Under the pieces are notes generated by a model. It saw only the letters and a list, made by a program, of their open reading frames with translations, was not told the origin of the DNA and did no database searches. From Gorsachius magnificus (taxonomy: Eukaryota; Chordata; Aves; Pelecaniformes; Ardeidae), in contig CM067085.1 in assembly GCA_034008185.1 (NCBI GenBank), positions 57,580,602 to 57,644,601 on the forward strand: a stretch of 64,000 nucleotides of DNA. The letters are read 5' to 3'. Below, in pieces: positions 16,221 through 31,200 of this stretch (position 1 is the stretch's first letter; every line of letters starts with the position of its first letter). Position numbers and translations under genes: made by a program.

Positions 16221-19200
16221 CTGCAACACAAAAACAAGAAGATAAATCGAATGAGATTCTATTTAGTGTCTTCATTTTGGGGGGGCAAAGGGATATAAGA
16301 AAACTAAAACCAAGGCTAAAATAAATAATAATCATATAACAATTTCCTGCAAACAGAAGATTGACTGTACCACTGAGAGAACGCATTTCTCTCTGCCTCT
16401 GTTGGACAGATACTGCACCCCCCTGCTTCGAGCAGGGGCTGGACTAAATCACCTCTGAGGATCTCTTCCAACTGAAATCATTCTGTGACTCTATGATATT
16501 CTGCACATTTTCTGGAGAAGCAATAACTCTGGGATGTAAGAGTTTCAAATGCTGTCAAGCCCAAGGCAAGTTAATGCTGCCAGAATGCAGCTGACTGCCA
16601 GTCATCTGACAGTCAGAATGCATTGCTGACTACCAAGGAGGCTCCGGCTCAGATCTGATGCAGACATATGACACTTACAAAAAGGGAAAAATTTACTGAA
16701 TAAACTGTTCTGCTTTAGTGCTAATTAAATCTTTCTATAACTTGTCTGTTACAAAGCTACTTAAAATAGTCAAATTTTAAACATAATTACCAACAGTTTA
16801 CGGAGTGTGATCTATAACCCGAAGTAGAAGATCCACCGCTCTACAGAATAAAGGCAGCCCATGAAGGTGATCAGGTACCGAACAAAGACAGTGCTCGCTG
16901 CAGACACCTGCCATTTAGCCATCCGTGAAAGCCTCAAGACTACTCCCTACGAGCCAGGTAAGTCCTCAGACTCCCGTCGCCCTACTGCAGGGCTTGTACA
17001 CGGCTCGGTAAATGCTCAGCTGGTTCAAAGCTCCACCCTCTCTAGCTTATAGCAATTCTATAAACACACTGCACTTTAACAAAAAAAAAATATATTTTAA
17101 CTAATATCTAAAAATAGGTTAGCCAAGCCTTCATGCTTTGGTTAATAAACTACCACTGCTGTGAAATTACAGCCCCGTAGAAGAACTACCAGCCACCCTT
17201 TGCACATGTCCAGACCATTACACACTGGTATCTTCTCGGCCACAACAAAACCATGCTACGCCACATTATAGATGGAAGACAGACTTCAAGAGCCTCCCCT
17301 TGCCAGCAGTTGGCACAGCTGAGGCATTGGACAAGCAGCACGAAGTGGCTGCCAGGGCCCCCCCGGGTGCTCATATCTCCCCAGCCCACCCGTGCCCACT
17401 GCCCATCGTCTCCTTGCAGACGTTACGATCCTCCCCCTGGACCAGGTGCTTACCAAAAGGATGCCCCATGCCCTCTCGCTCTATTAAAGGATGCCCAGCC
17501 CAGAATGATAATTAAAAGAAGCGCTGCGCACATACATCTCTACAGGAACAGGGAGCCCATGAGCCTGGCGGTGCTTTCTCGGCACTCGAAGGTTCCTGTT
17601 CAAGGGCATCAGCTGCTGCGAGCTCTAGCGCTGACAACTGGGCAGAACAGCAACAGGCAGGCACAGAGCACAGAGCAAAGGCAGCATCCAAGCAACAGTG
17701 GAAAGTAGTTCACTTTTATTCAGCTTAGTACGATAAAATATATTTGCTCTGAGAAACGGGAATACAAATTTCAGGCAGGAAAAGTTTCAAAGACATTCAC
17801 TTATGTGCCAAAATTAGGCAGCCATTTGGCATTCAGTTTGAGGTCAGCTCAGCCTCTGATGTAATTCAGGGGGAAACTGAAGAAGTTTCAGTTTATTCAC
17901 CACACAGCTCACAGGGATCTGTATTATTCATTCAGAAAAAAAATAAAAATAATAAAAGAACCTGCAAACAAGCCTGAGAGCAGGCCAGCTCTGCCTGCTC
18001 CCCTTCTCATTTTCAAGCTGCGCAGTGAGGGGCACGGGAAAACGTTGTGCAGGTTTGGCTCTAGCTAGTGGAGAAACCTCTTTCCTGCAAGAAAAGTTTC
18101 TCAGTGGAAGAGGGCTGTAAGAGATACACATCCAAAAATACCTAAGCAGGCCACACCCAGAGGGATTTTTTATTTAACATATAAATAAATGATAATTGGA
18201 ATCTACTTCTTTCATTCCTGCTGTGGTTTCACATTCCCCACAAAATACGCTAAGAAATCCACATCCATATTTAAACATTGAGTTATTATTCAGTTCTAAT
18301 TATTAGACAGAAAGAATGTTTTGTAGCTGAATCACGGAGCCACCAAAGCAAGATTTCTTAGAATTGAAGGGCAGCCTTTAACATATGGCAGCACAATTGT
18401 ACGACGCAGCTGCTAGAGCTGCTCTCTCCTTGCTGACAGACTTGGCAGCCATACAACTGTGTTCCTCCTTAAAAGTAGTTGATTAAAATTGCTGCTAATT
18501 TTGTAACAGAAAAATCATTCTCGCTTATCAAATAAATAACTTAAGAGCTTACGACACCGAAATGAAAGATACAACGATTTTGCTGCCCCCGGGATCCCAG
18601 CGGGGCTGTGGGCTTCTGGACTTGTAAGGACCAGAATTTGTTTACTGCAGAGGACACACACACATTCTTCTATCAAAACCAGGCAATGGGCAAAACCATG
18701 TTTAAGAATGACAGTTTCTCAGTGAGTTGGGTAACTCCAGCCAGGGAATGTCAAGCCTTTTAATTTTTAAAGCTTCCCTCCCTCTTTTACCAAAACTGCT
18801 TGGGGAGACATAAAATGCACGGCAGAAACATGACTGCTCCTCCTGAAAACACCCTGCTTCTTCCATGTAAGTGTTTAAAAAATTTCCCCTCGGAGTCTTG
18901 GTCTGCTAATATCTTCCTGTGCATCATCTTGAGTGAACTGAATTCACTGCATGGGAGCACAAAAGGTGCACAGACACCGAGGTGCCCCAGTAACAGTGAC
19001 GCCGGGGTTACCTGACATGATAAAACATACAGGCGCCAGCCAGTAACACTGCGGGGAAAAGCGTCAGACAGACAGGACGGGAGGGAGAGCATGTAGCACG
19101 AAGATTTAGATGGTACTAAAACCAGATCATGGGGTAGACTGTGTGAGGACAGAGTGGGCGAAGACTGAGGAAACACAGGAAGATGGTTCCTCCCTCATCA

Positions 19201-22200
19201 TCCCAGCAGAAACTGGTGTCACAACCAGCGCATCTGTGGAAGACAGTAAGTGGCGCAGATAGCTACAGATGCCAAAGAAGAGAGATCATGGGTGAAGAGG
19301 AGCCTCCTTCTACATAGTAATTGGTATTACAAAGCCCTAGTCTCTGGCAGAGGATTGCCTCATGAGCTAAGTGCAAAGAGAGGTGATGCAAAATGGGGGT
19401 GGAGGTGAAGTGATGCCAGTGAGTATTAATAATTTCAAGTTCTTACTGCCTAGGGATCTTGGTACTTTTAGCTAAAGGCATTGTTTATATTTGAGAAGTA
19501 AAATATCCTTCATCACGGTTATGGTTTTTTTTCTGTTAATTCCTTCCTGAGATAAATGAGCTTTTACTTGCCACAATATAAATCAACACCTGGTAATAGG
19601 TATTATGCATGGGTAGAAGTAATTGCAAATAAAAGGAAAATGTTCTTGCCAGAGAATTTGAAATGATGTACTGACAGTGACAAATGAGAAAGTCTGCTGA
19701 GACTGATCCACAATCCTACGAGAATGACTGAGAGTGCAAAGCTGAACAAACTTCATCAACGTAAGTCATAAATAAATTAGGAGAGTGAAATTTGCTATCT
19801 AAAAACAATGCTGCAGTACCTTAAATGTGATTATATAAACATATGTAAATACTCTTATTTTAGGAACACATGCTGAAACACAGAATCATAGAATCATTTA
19901 GGTTGGAAAAGACCTTTAAGATCATCAAGTCCAACCGTTAAACTAACCCTGCCATCCCACCACTAAACCATGTCCCTAAGCACCTTGTCTACCTCTCTTT
20001 TAAATACTTCCAGGGATGGGGACTCAACCACTTCCCTGTGCAGCCCGTTCCAATGCTTAACAACCCTTTCATTGAAAAAATTTTTCCTAATGTCTAACCT
20101 AAACCTGAGAAATCACAGCTCCTGATGGCCTGTGCCCGTTGGGAGAAATCATTTGACATAATAATAGCTATAAAATAAATGCAGGACAAAAGCATACATC
20201 TTTGATGAAGACATGCTAGGTACACACAGGCAACAGACCTGTCCCTGCACAGAACAGCACAGCCCTCGCACGACTCTGTTAAGGCTACTCCCGTGGCTCA
20301 TGCCCCCTGCTTGCCCCCACACACAACCTTCTCGCCTTATTTTGCTGTTACTTTTCAACATATTTTACTCTTACCTGTTTTCGTTTCTGTTACTAAGCTC
20401 AGCTTTCACTATAGCACTTTGATTATTCTAAGTATCTCTAGCTAATTTTGTACTTCATTTATCTTCACTATTTTCTTTATTTCACTGGTTTTGGAACATA
20501 CTAGCAGTTAAACATGAGTTGCCTGTTGCAGACTTCGGAGCTGATAACTACTGTAGTGCTGGTGTGGGGTAGGAGGGGCGGGGGGGGCGAAGGAGAGAGG
20601 GAGGCAGGAGGAGAGAGGCTACCAAAGACGTTTGAAACATCCCTGGTTTGCTGTCTTCCTTCATATAACTGATTAAAACACAGTTAACCTCTTACCCTCG
20701 ATCAGTGTGAACAGCTTTAAAAACTGTTACAAGCCTTTCAGACAACTACAATGACTCTCTTCCTGTTGTCAAAAGTAATACTATTTGCTGCCAGCGGTGA
20801 CACATTTTCCAGGCTTAACAAAAAAAAACAAACAATCTTGCAGGACATGGTAGAGAACCCTTTGCTACATGGACAGCCCCTATTTCCCGTGAATGAGGAA
20901 TTTTTGAAAGGTATGTTCAGGAATAGCCAGTCTTTCTATTTAAAAAGTTCACCGGAATACAGAAAATATTTGTTACAGAAAGAAAAAAGAAAACAAAGAG
21001 CTGAGATTTTTTCTGTAAATTATGCAGAAGCTTCCATGATCCAGTAGTGGATCCAGTAGCCGCTGTTTTTCAAAAATGGTGAGGCAGTGAAAGAGAGGCA
21101 AAAATATCGCCAGTTACAATTCTGTCAAAAAATGTGACTATTATAGGTCCTTAAACCAGCGTCACATCAGCTGCAAAGGTGAAAATTAGAAACATGTCTT
21201 GCTTTGTCATACACTTATGCTTGTGAAACTGCTTGTAAAGCTCCTTTCTCCCTGCACCTTCTTGTGCTGTAAGTGTGGAAAAGCTGGATATGATGTAAGG
21301 ATTATTTTTATTTTAGAGTTTAAATTATGTCACCTGGATCATTCCTGTGACAGATTATAAGCATTAACCCTTTCCTGCAGTGCCATTCCCTCCCAGAAGG
21401 CTGGTGCTGGCATCCACGTGCCCCATTCCGTATCCCTGGGGAAGGAGCAGAAACTGCCAGGCAAAATGAAGGACAGCCTGGCTCCTCGCTGTGCTGTGGT
21501 CCCTCTGCTCTTACTTACTGTGTTCCCTGGGTTTAATTCAGCTCCCTGCTAGTGGCAGGGGGGGTTGTCGGACAGTACAGCACACCCCAGTGCCTCTTTT
21601 CACATCCTCAGTTTGTTTTCAAACGGCTTTATTCCTGTTCTAAATCAATATTAAAGTACCATAATAAGAAAACTAGCAGTTAACTTGTACTGAAAACAAT
21701 ATCATTGTACTTGTAAAATACAAAGACTCAGTTCAGTTACAAAGCAGTGAAATCCACCCATACCTGGAGGATCTTATCGCCAGGCTGGAGCAGGCTGGAT
21801 GCTGGTCCGTCAGGCTGAACCCTAGTAACAAAGATACCCTATAAGTCAGAAGTAACAGAGGTTAGGATGCTATCACCAAGAACTAGTTCCCAAAATACAG
21901 GTGTCTCCCTAACTGGTGTCTGGGGGCTTCATGTACACTGGCAACGGTCTAAACACTAAATTCTTTTTTTAAATCTATTTGTAATCAAACAGTAGTACGG
22001 GTCTGTAGCAGCTCTCTACGACCTTCAGCTAGTTATCACCCAATACAAACGTAATTGTGGGTCATTTGAAACGAAGATTCCATGTCACAGAACAACATCC
22101 AATTTGAATAGGGCAAGAGTTAACAGGGTTGTCAGGAGGATAATTAAAATGGAGCAAGCATTAATTCATTAGACTAATTCGTAGTACCATAATCTAGACT

Positions 22201-25200
22201 GTAATCTTTGTTTACTTCCTCTAAGTAAAAAAGAAGAAGTTTAAAACAATTTCGAAACAGCAATCTTGATATTCAGCCCTTGAGATATTCAGTAAAATGG
22301 TCTATAGGGCTGTCACTTAATCCAGTGTCTGAAGAGTGAATGACTTAAAAAGGGGAAAAAATATTAAGTAATAAATGATATTTTTAGATTTGTTTTCAGA
22401 ATGTCAGTAAAATTCATTAATAAAACCCCAAATCAAAGATTGAGTTCCTAGATGATGAACACATTTGAAATATTTCCATATAGGTCAGGCAGTCCTGTAT
22501 TTCTGTACCCTCAGTCTCACTTTCTCTGCTGTGCTCACCCTGCTGCCGAGGGCGAATACCTTTAAGCAGGCTCCAGAACCAAGCCCAGGCTAATTTTAGC
22601 CATTTACATTGCTCCCAGAGACACCAGAGAAATTCCCTGCTTGGTGTCATCATGCAAACCGTGTGCGTCCTTGAGGAGTTCTATAGCCTTCTGGAGCAAG
22701 GTACTGTCCAGCATTTCTGTTAACCTTATAAAAACCCCAGCTCCTTGAGCGCAGAGCGATGGGCTGCTTACATTTCATCCACATGCCATTGACTCGTGAC
22801 AGAAGCCTGCCATTCAAAATGACTGATTGCTTCTGTGCTTGCTACTGCTTTTCCTGTCCTTTCCTCTCACCACAGTACCATCAGGGTGTCAGGGCAAGGG
22901 TGTATCACTGTGCAGAAGAGTGCTCACTGCCATCCCCACTGATTTCATCTTATAGACAGAACGGTACCATATGCGTGACTTAAAACCATCACAAACGACT
23001 GGCATGTATGATGAGAGACAACATCACCCTCTTATTGCTTCTGTGATATTTAAAACATGATAAATTTGATGTAACAGTGTGGGAAGCAATGTTTCAGAGT
23101 AACAACGCATAAAAACCACCTTTGAACTATTAATTCCTTCATTATAACCAACTATCACTCCCTTAGTACACAGTTTTGCATTTCTGTTGTTGGTAAAATT
23201 AAGTCCATCTACAGCTGTTACTGTGCTGCATGTATTACTGGTGAAGACACATTCATAGTGGGATATAGACTCTAATAACTTCAGGCAAGTGATAGACAGT
23301 AGAAGTATAACTTAATTCTAACATCATATATTAAACTGTGGAAAAAAAAGATCATGGTTATAAAGTGTAATCCCAGTGTGCAGTCTCAAAGGAGGACACC
23401 AAAAATATTTTAAGGGATAGTCGTTAGAATGCCTGATGGCTGTGTACGTTAAATGGAACTATTCTTGAAGTTCAAAACAGGGATTATCAATGAGAAAACT
23501 GAAAGGAACTAAGATTATGTTAGACTGATATTTCCAAGTGTATTTTACATTTCCAGTTAGCTTTCTGTTATAATTCAGAGTAGTGGGGGATTTATTTTTT
23601 TTTTAATTTGCACACAGATCTCAAATTTTTGAGAAAAGATGAAAAGATAGTTTTAATTTCACCATTTGCCAAACATTCTCAATATTTATGGAAGTTATGA
23701 CTGCCTCTTAGAATTGAATCCAGTATTATCAAAGAATATAAACTGTAAGAATATGTTTAACAGAGAGATACACACAGTACTTGTTTTTCAGCAAACTCCA
23801 GTCAGTTTTACCACACAGAACTGATGAATTCACAGGTCTAAGAGTCCATGTCCTAATCTTAAAGCCCCGTGTAGCTGATAATCACTAGATGTTGTATTTT
23901 TACTAGGCTTCCTTCTACTGTAAAGAAATATAGCAGCCTCTTAAATGTGTAATTCCCAGAATGAATACTGAGTCTCCCTGACCATCACGTACCATAATGA
24001 TGTAATTTTTAATTAGCACTCCAAAACAGAAGACTACTTGCTGTGGTGTTTGTAAGGCACCACTGATCTCCAGACCAGTTTGTAGGCCAGACCAATTTTT
24101 TTTGATACAGCTGCTATAAACCCTGGCATTTCAGCTACCTAGTGATGCCACTAGTGGTTTAGTATTCCCTTTAATGACTTTAGTTAAAGTTTAATCAGGG
24201 CCTATATTGACTCTTTAAAACAAAAAAGTGAGAGAGACGATTCTCTGGAAAACATTCTCAAAAGTGATCTAATACATGGAATATAAGGCAGACACCCACG
24301 TGATTTCTGTTTTGATTCTCTTGTCTTCATTAACTAGAAAAAAAAAGTTAACAAAGTGAACTCCCCTAACAAAAAAATGCCAAGTACGGGAAAAATGTTT
24401 TCAATTACCACAACAGAAATGCATAAAAATTTCACTTGTGTTCTCTATGCCTCCACTACATGGGACTCTAAAATAAGGACCATTTAGAGAGAAATTTATA
24501 ACTTACCTTATCAGATGGTTTGAACGGATTTCCTTGTCCACTTATTCCACCACTGATACTAAAACCAAGGCCAGGATTCTTCTCTATTCTCACACAAAAC
24601 TAGGTTAAAAAGATATGGCAAGATAAGTCAATGCCAATATTAAAGCCTACCTAAACAATGGCATCCTCTTCTCATACATCCCATTTCACCATTACCTAGA
24701 TTAGCGGACCCTCTCACAAGCTGTATTGCACAATATAGTCAGTAGAATAGTTGTAAGCTGAAAGTATTTTCATGATTTTAACATGCTGCAATGATGCCAT
24801 AATATTCACAGTGCTACATGTATTTTTGCATACATTTAAAAATTTTATTTTCAAGGAGAAAAGAAAAGCCTTTAGACTTGTGAAAGAGCAGTTCACGTTG
24901 GCCATTTTTCACTTAAGCATTGGGATAAATCTGTCAGAGAGGCTTCATCTTGTGCAGTTTTATTTTTCCAGAAGGTGTTACATGTGCAGCATCCACGGGT
25001 ATTATGCTTGGGACAAAACCCAAGGAATAAGTACTCTGAAGCTCAGAGATCTTCAGACCATTGTCAGGATTGGGGCCACAGCCATGATAGCCTGCACTGA
25101 GCACCAACCACTTTTACAAGTGCCTTACTCCAGGAAATAGTGCTGAATCTTCTCTTTCAGTCAGCATGACTCTAAATGGCATCAGGTAATTGAATATAAA

Positions 25201-28200
25201 ATAAAAATTACTTCAGTGTAGCTTAATGACTACTCACTGAGCCAGTTCTCGAGCCACACAAGCAATTGCTTCTGAATCTCAATGCTATACCCAGGGACTT
25301 AACACAGGCAGCTACTCACGTGGTCCAACACTTTACACAAGAGAAAGGTCTACTAATGATTCTGAACCTTATTCTGCAAGTCAGGTGCCTCAAGCAGTTA
25401 TTGCAATCATTAAGGCCAAATACAACAGAGATAGGACCATTTAATGAAGAAACTCATCAGCACCCATTTTTTGTTAGACCGCAGGCACTGGAGCTACAGC
25501 CGGCCTTTCTTAGGCTAAACTGGAGCAGGCACTACAAATCTGAGAAGATCAGCATCTTGCCAAACACGCTGCACTGTTAGCACTGAACTAGGTTACTGGG
25601 GAATTGGCCGAAACTGCAAATTAATTCAATACGACCCTGCGATGTCAGCTCTGTTCAGGAACTCAATGTCAAATTGTGTTGCTTGGTCAATCAAAGAAAA
25701 AAATGGTATCAGTTGCTGATGCTGGGAGAGGACAGACCCGGCTGGCCTGCCTCCAGCTCAGCCATGCTCCCCCATGCTGTCTGGCTCAGCTGCCCTCTGT
25801 TATTACCCTAGACTCCCTTTTTCTGCTGTGTACAAGGCAGAAAAAACCAGAAAGTTTTTGTCAAAGTGTTATTTTGTAGACACACTTTCCTCACCTGCTC
25901 CTGATATGCATCCGTACTTCTCTGACCCTTGGTTTGTATTAAACACCGCCCTGTCTGAGGTGCTCGGGAGCTCTGCGAAGAGGGAATCTGAATAGGCAGT
26001 GGTGGCTGAAACTGCTGAATGGTGACTTTGTTCATGTTGCCTTCGTACTGCTGCTCGCGGCTCCGATGCTGTAGGCTTTGGGATCCCATTAAAGTCTGGA
26101 TATGGCTACCTGCCTGTGGGTAACGTAACCCGTTAGGCCAGAAATTCAGGAAGCTGAAAAGAAGCAATTATTACAACTTACAGAGTCAAGTAAAAGCAAA
26201 CCTCTTAAATCATATCAGAGGTTTGCCTTTTGACTACAGTTGGAAACAACCCTGATTAAAAGCAGCAAGGATACACCCATTGCATTTAGTGACCCTAGGA
26301 AGTTTAAGGGAAATTAGCCATATACAGTACGTTTTATAAACAGATTTTTTTTTTTCCTCATGTCATGATATATGCTTCTGCTCCGAATGTTTTGTGAACT
26401 GAAAACTTTTAATAAATTGTAGTAGCACTCTCAGACAATATCAGAATGTTTTGGGTTTTTTTCTGAGGATAGTTTGGAATAAGATTTATAACCCAAATAC
26501 AGATACTGGCCAGTATTGTGCACTGTGTAGGGAAAGCATAATCAATTAAATCCTATGCCTTGTCCTAGGAGCAAATGTGACTTCTACAAAAAGTAACTAA
26601 TCAATTTATCAAATTTCTATGATAATATCTACTGATTTGGAGATCTAATATTTTGAAAATCTAAGTGAAATACTGCATCCACATTGACTTGGCCTTTTGA
26701 TATTTTCAGAACAAAAAGGATGACTGGTATCGCTCTTCTGTCCCCTCCATCCCCGTTGCCTTTCACGTTTGCAGGTGAGGTTTGCTTTCTGCATTCTGTT
26801 CTTGACATGGTAAAGTTGTATACTTGCTTACTCTTCACTACACAGTCTCTATTTAGGCACATGAATTACATAAACATTTGAGGCAAATCTTTGCAAAATA
26901 AATTCAGTTGAGACAATTTTATACTTTTCATATTTACAGGATTCAGATGTTGTTGCTTATAAATAATCGCATGCAACTTAGCAGTAAGGGAACGAGCAAA
27001 ATTCATGCCCCACTGTTTGATCAAAAATTATTACTTCCATGAAATATCACATTGTTGCTACTGAGAGTTTTCAGATGATAAGTACCCATCAACCAGTGCT
27101 ATTATTTGAACAGCCTGAATGTGAAAGAGCATTATGATTGCGTGTTGCAATATCTACAAGTCTCTATGGACAAACCAGACCTACTTAAATGATGTTTCAC
27201 ATCAAGTTTACATCAGCCAACGACACGCTCACATCTCATCATAAAGGTCTAATCCTCAGTACTACTGAACCTTTATGATCCTGGTGGAAGAGTCACCAGA
27301 CTGTAATTTAGACAAGATTAAATTTAATACAGCAAAAGATCAAAACATTTCTTACCCGTTGGCCAATCATCTGGCCTTGGAAGTTATAGCAGCCAGGGCA
27401 TTACAATTAATTGGTTGCCATAGCAAAAATACATCTTAATGGAGTTCCAAGATTTGTCTGCACAACACATCATTAATACAGATGCAGGTGGAGCTACTCA
27501 TGCCACTGAACACAGAATCCCAGCAAGACACGCAGTGACTGCGAGCAAAACTGATCTGCTCTGTCTTATTTTTTTGCTGACTGTATTTGAAGAAAGGGAC
27601 TAGGGAGAACACGTCTGACAGTTCTTCATTTTAGTACAAGAGGGATAGTCTCAAAGTGAGCAATGACAGAGAAATCTCTTGCTCCTTGTGCCCAAATCTT
27701 CAATTCCCAAACTCTTCTTAAAATGCAGCTCACCTATGTACATGAAAGTGCTTAATAGACATTGACAAACTTACTCCAAGTAACGCCTGGTGAAGCCAGT
27801 CTGTACTGTGAACATCCCATCTTACAAGTCAGAGAGGTGTTCAATTCATCCAAGATCAGAAGGGGAGGAAAATGCTTTCTAGCTATTCATTAACTCCCTA
27901 GAAGCAACAAGCCGTGCCCGCGGTGGATTGCTGAATCCATGTCACCTTGCACTGCAGAGATGCAAGGTGAGCAGGTGACCATGTGCTTCTGTACTTCATG
28001 CTGTGTCAGAGACTCATCACAGGAGGATCCCAAAAAAGCAGAATCTCATAGATTCTGCTATTTGCCCCAGACACAATCCCATATCCACTGCAGCAGCCCA
28101 CAGCAGGTGCATTGCCTGCCTGAGAGGAAGATGTCTATTTCAAATAAAAAAAAATAAATTGTGCTTCCTCACTGAAAAACCTCAAATCTTTATTGGGTTG

Positions 28201-31200
28201 AAAGACCTCTGGATTGAACAGCAGACGCTGGAAATGAAACAGAAACAGCCTCCAGCCTCCCAGCTGTGGCTGACAGAAATACTCCCATGTCAGAAAGGGA
28301 AAGAAATGGTGACTCAGACACTTTCATACGTCCCAGTTTTGAGGCAGCTGCCTTGCTCCAGTTCCATAGCATACACTCCTTCCACATCCATCGAGACCGT
28401 TAGAGCCCACACAGGGATCTCCAAGAGTTTGCATGGCTTCAGCCTTCATGTGGGCTGCTGCAGTCCTGCAGCAGAAGAGGCCAACTAACACAGTCCTACG
28501 CATCCCCAAATCTGTGCAGCTCATCGTCTTAGGGGGTTGTCACCCTGCACCCAGGTTGGCCAGCCTGATGTCTGTTCATTTTCCATCTTCATTCTCACTC
28601 TTCAGTCTCTCTTTTTCATAAGGAGTGACTTCCAGGTTCTCTTTTGGTGATGCCCTGCCACACTTCCACCCCCTCCCTTTTCACGGAAGAGCAGCTAGCT
28701 CAGAATACAACTGATTTAATCAGGCACGTAGTTGACTCGATGTGACAGAAAAAGTCATTTTTCAGGAAGCATAAATACTGTATTCTTTTAATAAATCAGT
28801 GGATTATTCAATTTGAAGATCAAAATATCAAACTTTTCCATAAGAGAAACAGCCCATAAATTATGGAATGATCATATAAATGATCATACTTAAAATTAGA
28901 ATTTAAACTGTATTCTGAACAGCAAAAAGGACAGAAACAACCACTCACCCCCCCCATAATTATGTAGCGATTACTGTGCAGTATTCCCACTCTACCTCAT
29001 TACACATATTGTAGCCTTCTACATGTGGATAATTTAGGAACACGGATTACTGTGTCTTTACAGTCCATCTGTCTATAGTACACGCTCTTCCCCTGGGAAG
29101 ACCACATCCCAACTCTTCTTCCAGTGGTTTCCCAAGTAGAGCTCTACCATGTAGTGACACTGCTCTGCAGGAGCCCATTCACGCTGGTGCTATTATGTTA
29201 GTGGAAAACCCAAACCTATACTACAGTTTATGTTTACATCATTTAATTGTTTGTTATGTTGAAGTTTAATTCTATAGAAGATTTTCTGAGTCTGACTTCA
29301 AATAACTGCTGTATTTTAATCCCAGATGCTGGGAAACCAAGACACTTGAGGTCACTTTCAATGGAGAAGAGATTAGCATTGTCATAACAGCACATTGCAA
29401 ACCACCTCCTGAGGATGGTGGGTAAACAATTTTCAGAATTCGTTTTCTCACTCCTGTTTATAATAGACTTTGAAAAGATGTTATCACTACTTCTTGTGTA
29501 TTCACACTGTGGCTCTAGCTGGAGGTGGATAAACTGCCTTTCTTGGAAACGGGAATTATTTATTCTGCAGAAAAAAATCTCTATTATGCAGACCGCTCCC
29601 CCAATTTCATTCTTATTCTTTGCTTTATTTAACATCCACCACAAAGTTAATTATTTTTAGCTCAGTGTCCAATATTTACAGTATAATTAAAGTAGCTGAC
29701 AACGGACGTAACAATGGGTTGCTCCACTGAGTTAAGCAGATTTCAGCACGGTTATGCAATGTTTGTACTTACCACATCTGAGCAGCGAGATACTGAAATA
29801 TTCAGAATGAAACAGAATCTGCAGTTTCTTATTATAGTAAGACTGATGATGCACAAATGCAAGACATAGAATGGGTGTTAGATTGTGTGAATGGATAAAT
29901 GCAGGTTTTACCCCAATATGCCAGTGAAGATAAGCAGTGACTCCTCTTAAACTTCTTATCCTAGTTTCTCGCATATCAAAGGATAAAGAAACCCTTTGAA
30001 TAACTTGGCTGTCAGAGCCAACTCCATCAAGCAACGCCAGAGCGTCGTCCTCCTCCTCACCCTCCTCTCCCTGGGAAGGGGTCTCTCAGCTGCTCTAGGT
30101 ACAATGGCTTTTCTCTCCCATCTTCAAGCAACGTGTGTATCTGGTCACCAATTTTGTGTGAAGGCAAGGGCTACTGCTTCTGAAACTGTCTTGGATAAAA
30201 AGATGTGAAGCCAGTAGAGAGATAGTCGCCTCATCAGTGCTGACAGTTAACGATGCTACAGAAGTTATTAGTGTGCATGTTAAGACTTTCACACCAGTTT
30301 TATTCACTCATAGGACTTTACTTCAGGAATGAGCAGGGCCAATCTCCATACAGATAACAATCAATGTAATTATCACTGCTTACATGTGCAGCTGCACCTT
30401 CTAAACCTGATTGCAAACACAGTTTAGTTTGTCAAGATCCTCTATTCTCCAGCTTTGTGATTAGAGCATCTAAAAATGGCAGTTTCTCAGTCAATGAGCA
30501 GAGCCAAGTTGGGGCTGGGAGAGAGCAGCCAGTGTTTTCATAGAAACAGGCCAGATCCAAGCACTGTAATTTAACGTCTACTGCCACAAGGTACTAGAAA
30601 TTAGACCCCTCTCTAGTGAGTTTATTAGCAAACGATGTGTGCCTAGGATGTCTCTGTGAAAATGTCTGTGGCTGTCCAGACACTGGGCTGGCCTCCATCT
30701 CAACACATTTATTTTTTGACGCGAATGAAGAATGTAATTGCAATGAAACAACTGAATGAAGACTTTTCAGGACGAGAGGGAGCTGACGGCTGTTTGATAC
30801 GTGCAGAAATACACCTGCCAAGCCCACTATGCCCATTTCACACACCATAGATGTAACTACTAGCATCTGCATAAATATGAAAAACGAGTAGCAGGCATGA
30901 AAGCACCATCCTCAATTCATAATGATTATTGCTTTAAACTCTGAAACAAAAATACATGTTTCCCAAATCTGTCCTCATTAACCTGTTCTCCTCCTTCCAG
31001 TGATTCGCTGGGAAAAGACGACAACCATAGCTATGCTTTGCTCATGCTGCTTACCTTCTTCGTGACAGTGTCTGGTGGCACGTCCCGCCGCCCCAGCGGG
31101 TAGGGGTTCCACTGGCTGCTCACAGACACCTCCTCCTGCCCGTTGTCCAGAATGCTGCTCTGCTGCGATGGGGTCTGTTGCAGAAATGGTAAGGCAGCCT

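Larger units (their letters stand above)
16221..21763 (-). other. LRRC7: LRRC7 intron (last)
   Basis: Contains two CR1 3'-end fragments (about 16418..16502 on + and 19881..20107 on -), a G-rich patch (20561..20630) and a 98-codon + strand frame at 20751..21047. The other frames (for example 17253..17708 +, 18787..19176 -) overlap in both orientations and have no recognisable similarity. Confidence 0.6.

Noticed and set aside
17253..17708. 151-codon + strand open frame in the last LRRC7 intron
   Set aside because: Low-complexity mix of Pro, Arg and Gln, overlapped by another + frame (17300..17515) and a - frame (17186..17389). No domain or similarity recognised; fits chance in GC-richer DNA.
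26114..26167. Upstream extension of the LRRC7 exon 25895..26113 using an acceptor near 26154
   Set aside because: That acceptor would give a phase that does not match the preceding exon; the acceptor at 26114 gives phase 0 and the expected [10 protein letters not shown] junction.
28003..28488. 161-codon + strand open frame
   Set aside because: Overlaps frames on both strands, has no recognisable domain and no splice or promoter context. Treated as chance.
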